From the NCBI GenBank assembly GCA_030606525.1, contig JAUWGG010000071.1, positions 1 through 5,983 on the forward strand: a stretch of 5,983 bases of DNA, in the 5' to 3' direction. Below are positions 1 to 4,379 of this stretch, one piece after another; position 1 is the stretch's first letter, and each line of letters starts with the position of its first letter. The notes beneath the pieces are model-generated. The model had not been told where the DNA came from, did no database searches, and was given only the letters and a program-made list of their open reading frames with translations. A program made the position numbers and the translations under genes. The stretch comes from Methanobacteriota archaeon (GTDB lineage: Archaea > Thermoplasmatota > Thermoplasmata > JAUWGG01).

Positions 1-241
1 GCCCTGATGGCTATGGTTGTCTAGATTATCGATGCGTTTGGGTTGGCTGTGAGAGAAATGACAGTTTATGCCCTTTAGGCTTTCGGTGTGATATTTCAGA
101 GTGTGTTGAGGGCTGCCGAGATCCCGATAACTGTCCCCCCGGTCGTCCTCTCTGCGCAGCGGGTGAATGTGTGGAATGCTGGATTAAGCATCATTGCCAT
201 GATGGCTACGATTGTCTAGATTTTCGATGCGTTTGGGTTGG
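1..241 (+). repeat. 195-base tandem coding repeat, near-identical stretch
   Basis: Bases 1-46 and 196-241 match at about 42 of 46 positions, with a 195-base (65-codon) offset. Both encode the same stretch GY(G/D)CLD(Y/F)RCVWVG. Similarity at the DNA level is much higher here than between the other modules of the gene. A third, protein-level copy (GQDCIDYHC) starts near base 408, offset 204 bases from the second. The array probably continues left of the window. Confidence 0.8.
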
Positions 242-2834
242 ATTGGATTGTCAAAGAGATAAGGAATGCCCAAAAGGAGAATGGTGTCCGCACGGTAGAT
301 GTAAAGAAGGATGTCGAGATGATGAAAATTGCCCGGATAATAAACCTCATTGCACTCGGGCGACAGACAAATGCGAAGAATGCTGGGGTTCGCTGCAATG
401 TCCTCCTGGACAAGATTGTATCGATTATCACTGTATGGCCGTAGAACCAGAATGTTTTGATAAATACGATTGTAAGCACGGTGAGAGATGCAAACATGGA
501 ACTTGCATAAAAATTGAATGCCACAATAAACCAGATTGTGACGCAGGAGAATGGTGTGACGATGGTGTTTGCAAAAGTTATACAGAGGAATGCGGAACTG
601 GTTGTGCTGATGATTACTTCTGTAATGAAGAGACAAATAGATGTGAACGAATAGAATGTAAAACATATAAAGAATGTGGGGAGGGGGAATGCTGCGAGAC
701 AATCGCGGGTGTAAACAGATGTGTACCTTGTGAAGCGGCGAAATGTGATGCTCTTCACAGATGTAGAAAGGGCTGGACATGCGATCTCAACACTGGATTA
801 TGTGTGCCAAAAAGCTGTGCTTCTCCCGCTGGTTGTCCTGAAGGTTATATTTGTGATGAAGTAGCTGGAATATGTGTCCCACTCATGTGTACAGAAACAT
901 TGGACCCAAACGAGTATTGTAATAAACAATTTGGCATTGGATGGAAATGCGATTTTGATAGCAAACAATGTGTGAAGGCTGCTTGTGATCTTGTCGACGA
1001 TCCAGATGGATACTGTCGTTACTATTACGGGTCTACCTATGGATGTAGAGATAAAGAGTGTATTGAGTTGGGATATTATGATTTTCCCTCTCCAGATGAA
1101 TATTGTAAAACATATAACGGCGAATATTGGCGTTGGAATTTCGTTTCTGAAACTTGCGAGGTGACTCCTTGCGATCTATATGATAATCCAGACGAAATGT
1201 GTGCCAAACATAAAGGTGAATGGTACATTTGTATTGAGGGGACATGTGGCAAGTTAGGTGAGGGTGATGCCTGTGATGTCAGTCCGCAGTGTGATCGTGG
1301 GTTAAGATGTAAATATGGCTTTTGTCATGAAATCGAGTGTGAGCAACCATGGGAATGCACGGGCGAAAATGAAACTTGTGCCGATGGTCTCTGTATCGCT
1401 ACAACACGTGATTGTGAAATTCCTGGTGATTGTGATTCTGGCTATTTCTGCAATAAAGATGGGCGATGCGAAAAGCGTGTGTGCGAAACTAATATAGATT
1501 GTCAGCTCGATTATTGCTGTTTATATCCCTATGGCGCTGGTGGAAATGCTGAGACGGAATGCGTGCCGTGTGGAGAAGGTTTTTGTCAGAGGCCTCCCGA
1601 CTGCCCCCCTGGATGGGAATGCAATTTAGAAACGAAAAAGTGCGAAAGGAAACTATGTGATGACCCTGAAGAATGTGGTCCTGGATATGATTGTCTCCAT
1701 GGTTATTGTATTGCTTTTAATTGTACCACCGCCGAAGACCCTCTTTCGTTTTGTCAGAAATGGCGGGGTGAATATACATATTGTAATATGAACACTTCAC
1801 GATGTGAGGAAAGAAAATGTAATGACTATCCGCATCCACGTGATATTTGCGAAGAGCAATTGGGTGAGAAGTTCAGATGTGATTGGTCAACTGGCGAATG
1901 TCGTTACAAGGAAATTTCTGATTTTAATAATCTCGATCTCTATTGTCGGAAGATGAATGGGACTGAATGGTGGTACTGGGATGCGGATCGGGGGGAATGT
2001 ATACTGCCAACTAAATGTAATACCGTATATAATCCTGATGCATTTTGTGAGGAAACAGTCGGGCTTGGCTATCGATGCGTTATTGATAGATGCAGAAAAG
2101 GGCAAGAAGGAGATGTATGCGACATCCCGGAAGATTGTGGTCAGGGATTAGCGTGTGGAGACGAGGGTATTTGTGTAAAGAAAGAGTGTTATATCGATTA
2201 TAATTGCGGTCGAATGAGATGGTGTGACGATAATGTTTGTAAAGATAATGATAATATCTGTATTGATGATTCAGCATGTCGTGACGGTTGGTTCTGCGAT
2301 CTGGGCAATGGAAGATGTTCTCAGAAAGATTGTATGACTCATGAAGGATGTGATGGAGCATGCTGTTTTGATGGATGGTGTATTCCCTGTGAAGAGTGCC
2401 CCTGTGAGCCTGGAAGCTGTCCTACTGGTTGGGACTGTGTGAGAGGTTATTGCTCTCAGCGTGAATGTGAAGTCCATTCCCAATGCCCCCGTGGTTTTTA
2501 TTGCGATCCACAAAGCGGTAAATGCACCATTGCAGAAGAATCTGATTTAATTAGAAAATGTCTGGATGAATCTTGGTGTGAACCAGGTGAAGTTTGTTTG
2601 GGGGCGTATTCCGGGGTTGGGATCCCTGATCCTTGGTATGGACCTCCTTTTGTTACGGTTTGGGGACGATGTGCAGATCCCGAACGAGGTGAGGTCGTGG
2701 AAATAAAGGGCATAATTGACGATGAGACTTGTGACTATTGTCTAGATAAGATCGGCAAATTCTACTATTTTGATGAGGATTCTCTACCTCCTTTTCATGG
2801 AACATGTCGCTGTTGGTCCGAGATTCATTCATGA
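3..2834 (+). CDS. Giant cysteine-rich repeat protein with Mu gpF-like C-terminus (5' partial)
   Basis: The frame is open from base 3 to the TGA at 2832-2834, so the true start lies left of the window; the GTG at 171 falls inside the repeat pattern and is not a real start. The visible 943 residues hold about 141 cysteines by hand count. They form short modules of the type C-x5-C-P-x-G-x-x-C-x(4-8)-C, similar to EB or Dickkopf-type cysteine-rich repeats, presumably disulfide-bonded and extracellular or virion-exposed. Order: 65-68 residue repeats (to base 512), super-repeat A (513-1331), super-repeat B (1332-2180), shortened super-repeat C (from 2181), then a linker rich in G, P and aromatics and a terminal motif with the key residues C-x2-C, PP, H-x2-C-x-C (residues 910-937 of the visible part). 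That motif resembles the C-terminus of phage Mu F/SPP1 gp7 minor head proteins. No membrane segment is visible. Role is inferred: a virion fibre or decoration protein, or a secreted adhesin. Coding is certain, function is not. Confidence 0.93.
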   Translation, partial: PDGYGCLDYRCVWVGCERNDSLCPLGFRCDISECVEGCRDPDNCPPGRPLCAAGECVECWIKHHCHDGYDCLDFRCVWVGLDCQRDKECPKGEWCPHGRCKEGCRDDENCPDNKPHCTRATDKCEECWGSLQCPPGQDCIDYHCMAVEPECFDKYDCKHGERCKHGTCIKIECHNKPDCDAGEWCDDGVCKSYTEECGTGCADDYFCNEETNRCERIECKTYKECGEGECCETIAGVNRCVPCEAAKCDALHRCRKGWTCDLNTGLCVPKSCASPAGCPEGYICDEVAGICVPLMCTETLDPNEYCNKQFGIGWKCDFDSKQCVKAACDLVDDPDGYCRYYYGSTYGCRDKECIELGYYDFPSPDEYCKTYNGEYWRWNFVSETCEVTPCDLYDNPDEMCAKHKGEWYICIEGTCGKLGEGDACDVSPQCDRGLRCKYGFCHEIECEQPWECTGENETCADGLCIATTRDCEIPGDCDSGYFCNKDGRCEKRVCETNIDCQLDYCCLYPYGAGGNAETECVPCGEGFCQRPPDCPPGWECNLETKKCERKLCDDPEECGPGYDCLHGYCIAFNCTTAEDPLSFCQKWRGEYTYCNMNTSRCEERKCNDYPHPRDICEEQLGEKFRCDWSTGECRYKEISDFNNLDLYCRKMNGTEWWYWDADRGECILPTKCNTVYNPDAFCEETVGLGYRCVIDRCRKGQEGDVCDIPEDCGQGLACGDEGICVKKECYIDYNCGRMRWCDDNVCKDNDNICIDDSACRDGWFCDLGNGRCSQKDCMTHEGCDGACCFDGWCIPCEECPCEPGSCPTGWDCVRGYCSQRECEVHSQCPRGFYCDPQSGKCTIAEESDLIRKCLDESWCEPGEVCLGAYSGVGIPDPWYGPPFVTVWGRCADPERGEVVEIKGIIDDETCDYCLDKIGKFYYFDEDSLPPFHGTCRCWSEIHS
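888..1247 (+). repeat. Quartet of DPD-type cysteine modules in block A
   Basis: Four modules of about 30 residues follow the pattern C1-x4-DPD-x-Y/F-C2-x(4-7)-G-x(2-4)-C3-x(4-7)-C4. They start at CTETLDPNEYC, CDLVDDPDGYC, the C1-less FPSPDEYC, and CDLYDNPDEMC. The third module lacks both C1 and C3, the latter position being a tryptophan (EYWRW). The quartet interrupts the EB-like modules and has its own sequence style, rich in aromatics. I do not recognise a named family. Confidence 0.75.
1722..2093 (+). repeat. Quartet of DPD-type cysteine modules in block B
   Basis: This is the counterpart of the block A quartet. Modules start at CTTAEDPLSFC, CNDYPHPRDIC, the C1-less DFNNLDLYC and CNTVYNPDAFC. 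As in block A, only the third module lacks C1 and C3, with tryptophans at the C3 position (EWWYW). Preservation of this exact arrangement shows the quartet was duplicated as a unit and has kept a specific architecture. Confidence 0.75.
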
Positions 2835-3117
2835 TAAGTAAAAAAGAAAAATGCCTTTTGAGGTCCTCGCGTCCACCTCGTATTGATATTTCTTTCCATT
2901 CTAATCTCTTCGCCAACACGCTGGGGCTTAAATCAATATCACCGGATCGAAACATCCTTCTGCACGTCATACACCTTATTCTCACTCCTTGCCCCGCATC
3001 TTCAAGCAGATTCAACATAAACGCATTCCATGCGACTCCACCTTTTTCCTCTCTCAATTTATCGACTGTCGTCCGATCAACTGTTATTGTTATTTTATTC
3101 GATCCTTTTCTTGCCAC
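2653..3117 (-). CDS. Ribbon-helix-helix DNA-binding protein (3' end uncertain)
   Basis: The GTG start at 3117-3115 is fixed by GGAGGTGAT five bases upstream. Residues about 6-42 fit a ribbon-helix-helix fold: strand KITITVD, helix A TTVDKLREEKG, helix B AWNAFMLNLLEDA, as in Arc/CopG-type repressors and antitoxins, which act as dimers. A CMTC pair at about residues 49-52 is followed by a basic region of unknown role. The open frame has 154 residues, but residues 95-154 are read antisense to the end of the giant cysteine-rich gene and look non-native (rich in H, S, R, P). Loss of one T from the T6 run at 2840-2845 would end the protein at about 94 residues, in the TCATGA shared with the opposite gene's stop. 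The frame overlaps the upstream 91-residue gene by 28 bases, so the two are likely translationally coupled. Likely role: regulator of its own operon, or an antitoxin-like protein. Confidence 0.75.
   Translation of the reverse strand: MARKGSNKITITVDRTTVDKLREEKGGVAWNAFMLNLLEDAGQGVRIRCMTCRRMFRSGDIDLSPSVLAKRLEWKEISIRGGREDLKRHFSFLLIMNESRTNSDMFHEKEVENPHQNSRICRSYLDNSHKSHRQLCPLFPRPHLVRDLHIVPKP
2697..2831 (+). other. Mu gpF-like (phage minor head protein) C-terminal motif
   Basis: The last 45 residues read V-V-E-I-K-G then DDETCDYC, GKFYYFDED, LPPFHGTCRC. Phage Mu F-like proteins commonly end in D-x-R/E-T-C-x-x-C-x-x-L-x-G-x-x-Y-x-x-D, then P-P-x-H-P-x-C-R-C. Spacing here is C-x2-C-x18-H-x2-C-x-C, a plausible metal site. 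Recognition is by eye from this motif only: the full MuF fold upstream is not apparent, so it may be a detached tail module. It could also be a convergent metal knot. Confidence 0.6.
2839..2845 (-). other. T TTT TTA slippery heptamer / homopolymer in the RHH frame
   Basis: On the minus strand the codons are TCT TTT TTA, so the heptamer lies in exactly the register used at classical -1 slippery sites. A -1 shift gives a stop after four more codons (TGA at 2825-2827). A +1 shift, or a one-base over-call of the T run, gives a stop in TCATGA (2829-2834). Either removes the antisense tail. No downstream stimulatory structure was established. Confidence 0.4.
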
Positions 3118-3365
3118 TTTCTATCACCTCCAGATATTCCATATTCCGCCTTAATATATTCCCTCCTCTTTTTTTCGATATTTTCAACCAAAGCTCGAGT
3201 TTTTGGATTATATTTTCTTTCTATTATTTCGTTATCTGATATCACATACACGGGCATCGCTGTCATATGGATTCTAACGAGTTGATCATCCAAAGCTGAA
3301 AGTACTGGGTCAGTCAAAAATCTTTCCCTTTCTTTCTTAATATTAACCTTCTTTTCTCCCGCCAT
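3090..3365 (-). CDS. Small basic protein of unknown function, first gene of the RHH operon
   Basis: The ATG at 3365-3363 is preceded by GGTGAT five bases upstream, and a TATA box sits about 35-40 bases ahead, so the start is well supported. The product has 91 residues and is rich in K, R and E. It has a charged N-terminus (KKVNIKKERERF), a hydrophobic centre (VRIHMTAMPVYVISDNE) that may be a beta strand, and a C-terminal part likely to be helical (TRALVENIEKKRREYIKAEYG). There is no signal peptide or membrane segment. Its end overlaps the RHH gene by 28 bases. Pairing a small protein with an RHH gene resembles toxin-antitoxin or viral regulator operons, but no toxin family motif is visible. 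I do not recognise it. Confidence 0.75.
   Translation of the reverse strand: MAGEKKVNIKKERERFLTDPVLSALDDQLVRIHMTAMPVYVISDNEIIERKYNPKTRALVENIEKKRREYIKAEYGISGGDRKWQEKDRIK
3123..3131 (-). promoter_or_regulatory. Strong Shine-Dalgarno GGAGGTGAT for the RHH gene
   Basis: The minus strand reads GGAGGTGAT, complementary to the archaeal 16S 3' end, then AGAAA, then GTG at 3117. It decides the GTG start and lies inside the upstream gene. Confidence 0.85.
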
Positions 3366-3370
3366 CTTTT

Positions 3371-3376
3371 ATCACC
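3371..3376 (-). promoter_or_regulatory. Shine-Dalgarno GGTGAT for the 91-residue gene
   Basis: The minus strand reads GGTGAT, AAAAG, ATG: a five-base spacing, the same as at the following gene. Confidence 0.75.
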
Positions 3377-3394
3377 AATTAATCAATTAGAATT
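3376..3394. promoter_or_regulatory. Candidate operator with CAATTA direct repeats
   Basis: CAATTA occurs at 3376-3381 and 3384-3389, with a further AATT at 3391-3394, lying between the TATA box and the ribosome-binding site and over the predicted start of transcription. RHH proteins often bind short repeated half-sites and repress their own promoters. In AT-rich DNA this could be chance. Confidence 0.3.
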
Positions 3395-3396
3395 AT

Positions 3397-3408
3397 GAGT
3401 ATATAAAG
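3397..3408 (-). promoter_or_regulatory. TATA box of the minus-strand operon
   Basis: The minus strand reads CTTTATATACTC. Transcription would start about 25 bases downstream, near 3377, leaving a leader of roughly 12 bases that still contains the GGTGAT site. The same 12 bases occur at 4237-4248 on the plus strand. Confidence 0.7.
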
Positions 3409-3423
3409 GTTTACCATGAACAA

Positions 3424-3437
3424 GAAGTATTTACTTC
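3424..3437. repeat. Short inverted repeat GAAGTA-TT-TACTTC
   Basis: A perfect 6-base stem with a 2-base centre immediately left of repeat copy R1. It could be an operator or part of the repeat region's structure. Confidence 0.4.
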
Positions 3438-3487
3438 GTTTTTGAAATGTATCAGGGATTATAATTTAGATTGGATTGTTTAAGAGA
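3437..3487. repeat. Intergenic repeat copy R1
   Basis: The core GGGATTATAATTTAGAT continues through GGATTGTTTAAGAGA (3455-3487) and matches R3 at 31 of 33 bases. Similarity extends left with one indel from the CGTTTT at 3437. The following 22 bases (3487-3508, ending TCAGCAC) match those after R2 at 18 of 22 positions. It is followed by the strong inverted repeat at 3514-3570. Confidence 0.75.
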
Positions 3488-3513
3488 CTATGAGGCTGAT
3501 CTCAGCACTCGCC

Positions 3514-3570
3514 AGCGCTGCCGTTGCACAACTCGACTCGCTTCGCTCAATCGAATTGCACACCAGCGCT
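3514..3570. repeat. Long GC-rich imperfect inverted repeat with TTCG tip
   Basis: AGCGCTG (3514-3520) pairs with CAGCGCT (3564-3570). Inside, TGCA (3525-3528) faces TGCA (3557-3560) and TCGA (3533-3536) faces TCGA (3551-3554), with the tip TCGCTTCGC (3538-3546). It forms an irregular cruciform or hairpin. The 9-base tip recurs in the structure at 3763-3814. Confidence 0.65.
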
Positions 3571-3602
3571 CATATTTCATTGTCGGATTCGACGAAACCA
3601 AA

Positions 3603-3649
3603 ATCTAATCTTCCGCAAGCTCCAGATTAGATCAAGCCCTTCGGGTTTG
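3603..3649. repeat. Two adjacent hairpins before R2
   Basis: ATCTAATCT (3603-3611) is an exact inverted match of AGATTAGAT (3624-3632) with a 12-base loop. It is followed directly by CAAGCCC-TTC-GGGTTTG (3633-3649), a 7-pair stem with one G-T pair and a C(TTCG)G-type tip. Confidence 0.65.
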
Positions 3650-3663
3650 GATTCATCTCATCC

Positions 3664-3736
3664 TGAATTATTATTTTAGATAGTTTGTTTAAGAGATAGA
3701 GATCGTATCAGCGATTATGAGGATGATATTAGCACA
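3664..3736. repeat. Intergenic repeat copy R2
   Basis: TTTAGAT followed five bases later by the GTTTAAGAGA end (3664-3696) matches R1 with a one-base internal gap. Downstream, ATTATGAGGATGATATTAGCAC (3715-3736) matches the sequence after R1 at 18 of 22 positions. R2 starts about 210 bases after R1. Confidence 0.65.
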
Positions 3737-3745
3737 TTTAAAATT

Positions 3746-3814
3746 AGGCCGGAAGCCTCCTCGAGTTGAATCGGAGTCGCTTCGCGACCGAGCCCTCCGG
3801 GTCCGAATCAACTC
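3746..3814. repeat. Branched inverted-repeat structure
   Basis: The outer stem, 3763-3775 against 3802-3814, pairs 12 of 13 bases. It encloses the perfect hairpin GTCGC-TTC-GCGAC (3776-3788) and a small CCC-TCC-GGG hairpin (3793-3801), giving a three-way junction. A further small hairpin AGGC-CGGAA-GCCT lies just upstream (3746-3758). It could be structured RNA or a DNA cruciform. Confidence 0.65.
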
Positions 3815-3928
3815 AACTCATTTTCCTTTGACTTCATCATCTGCTCTCAAAAAAGGTTTGTTTATTCCTTCTTCCACTTCGTTCCAGAAAGAATGCACAA
3901 CTCCTTTTTTACGCTCGAACCAATACAT

Positions 3929-3980
3929 CGTTTTCGAGATTGTGTAAGGGATTATAATTTAGATTGGATCGTATAAGAGA
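3929..3980. repeat. Intergenic repeat copy R3
   Basis: The 33 bases at 3948-3980 match R1 at 31 positions (ATCGTATAAG replaces ATTGTTTAAG). The left flank CGTTTTCGAGATTGTGTAA resembles the R1 flank with one indel. Just upstream, CTCGAA (3913-3918) and TTCGAG (3933-3938) form an inverted pair. Unlike R1 and R2, no GC-rich hairpin follows directly. Confidence 0.75.
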
Positions 3981-4079
3981 ACTTAATATAGATGTATCAA
4001 ACTACGTCAGGAAAGAGGATAAACTTTTGCTTTGATTTTATAGCGAACACAAAACTTTATTCCTCCTCCTTCCGTTTTT

Positions 4080-4118
4080 TTATTTAGGATAGGGTGTGTA
4101 GAAAAGCGCTTCGCGCTT
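4080..4118. repeat. Degenerate repeat copy R4 plus perfect TTC-loop hairpin
   Basis: TTATTTAGGATAG, GTGTGTAGAAA resembles the TTTAGAT...GTTTAAGAGA core with several changes. It is followed by the perfect 6-pair hairpin AAGCGC-TTC-GCGCTT (4104-4118), matching the repeat-then-hairpin order seen after R1. A weaker CGGG...CCCG hairpin lies at 4128-4143. The hairpin is certain; the repeat assignment is tentative. Confidence 0.45.
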
Positions 4119-4170
4119 ATTCTCTCCCGGGGTTTTAGTCCCGCCAAACGCTCGATCCATCATCAGACAG

Positions 4171-4210
4171 ATTATAAAAAAGGAAAAGGGGAAAAAAAGA
4201 AAAGGCAAAA
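4171..4210. other. Purine-rich tract upstream of the promoters
   Basis: About 40 bases are almost entirely A and G on the plus strand, ending just before the first TATA box. It could ease DNA melting or be promoter-associated. No gene is visible between 3420 and 4260 apart from the repeats and hairpins listed. Confidence 0.4.
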
Positions 4211-4213
4211 GTA

Positions 4214-4221
4214 TTTATATA
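4214..4221 (+). promoter_or_regulatory. Upstream TATA box (TTTATATA)
   Basis: TTTATATA in the context GTATTTATATAAG lies 24 bases before a second identical octamer. Predicted transcription start is near 4243. It may be an alternative promoter for the right operon. Confidence 0.5.
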
Positions 4222-4236
4222 AGTTAAAATAGAAGG

Positions 4237-4248
4237 CTTTATATACTC
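4237..4248 (+). promoter_or_regulatory. Main TATA box of the right operon
   Basis: CTTTATATACTC is identical to the minus-strand box at 3397-3408. Transcription would start about 25 bases on, near 4267-4270, exactly at the beginning of the hairpin-forming leader. Confidence 0.65.
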
Positions 4249-4267
4249 TATATGCTTTAGTATTATT

Positions 4268-4379
4268 AGGGATAAGGAATATCCAAGAAGGGCCCGCTTC
4301 AAAAGGCGGCTTTGGATATGAGATATGCAAGGGATCGAAGAACGAAAAACTTTGGTCCTGAAAAAAGGAACATACGAAA
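4268..4379 (+). promoter_or_regulatory. Structured 5' leader with mutually exclusive hairpins
   Basis: GGATA (4270-4274) can pair with TATCC (4280-4284). The same TATCC can instead pair, as ATATCCAA (4279-4286), with TTGGATAT (4312-4319), enclosing an inner CCGC/GCGG stem (4294-4297 with 4306-4309). The two folds exclude each other. The predicted transcript start lies at the first base of the first hairpin. The ribosome-binding site before 4380 is weak (AAGGA at 4365-4369). No known riboswitch class is recognised. Confidence 0.45.

Larger units (their letters stand above)
513..2180 (+). repeat. Two tandem super-repeats (A 513-1331, B 1332-2180) in the Cys-rich protein
   Basis: Two successive blocks of 273 and 283 residues align along their whole length. 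Each has 40 cysteines in the same order by hand count, including a C-C pair followed by a V-P-C. Shared landmarks include the starts IECHNKPDC and IECEQPWEC, the DYFCNEE/GYFCNKD step, the ECC/YCC step, the GWTCDL/GWECNL step, a quartet of DPD-type modules, and a closing GEGDAC/GQEGDVC segment. A third block from 2181 repeats the first 14 cysteines, gains one, and then lacks the DPD quartet. DNA identity between blocks is low, so the duplication is old. This is visible directly in the translation. Confidence 0.88.

Noticed and set aside
171..173. GTG as the start codon of the large cysteine-rich gene
   Set aside because: The frame is open to base 3 with the same cysteine-module pattern, so this GTG is an internal valine codon.
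184..780. Long minus-strand open frames of 180-198 codons opposite the cysteine-rich gene
   Set aside because: They are antisense shadows of a cysteine-codon-rich gene, have two competing frames over the same stretch and no start signals.
2804..3285. Plus-strand open frames opposite the RHH operon
   Set aside because: They mirror two minus-strand genes that have convincing ribosome-binding sites and a promoter; the plus-strand frames have neither.
3514..3570. tRNA or tRNA-like gene in the GC-rich inverted repeats (also 3746-3814)
   Set aside because: Fragments such as TCCGAATC and ATTCGATT recall a T loop, but no acceptor, D or anticodon arm can be placed on either strand.
3717..3947. A 76-codon open frame on the plus strand in the repeat region
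   Set aside because: It runs through the branched inverted repeat, has no ribosome-binding site and shows no protein-like pattern; best explained as chance.
4000..4072. Short minus-strand gene behind GGAGGAGG near 4062-4070
   Set aside because: The only start in range (a GTG) opens a frame of about 16 codons with poor spacing; the match reflects a C/T-rich tract on the plus strand.
4075..4081. T7 run as a transcription terminator
   Set aside because: A single T run could terminate in archaea, but no upstream plus-strand gene needs it, so it is not listed as a feature.
3437..4118. CRISPR array
   Set aside because: Copies are imperfect, spaced by about 130-285 bases and interrupted by hairpins; there is no regular repeat-spacer pattern and no cas gene.
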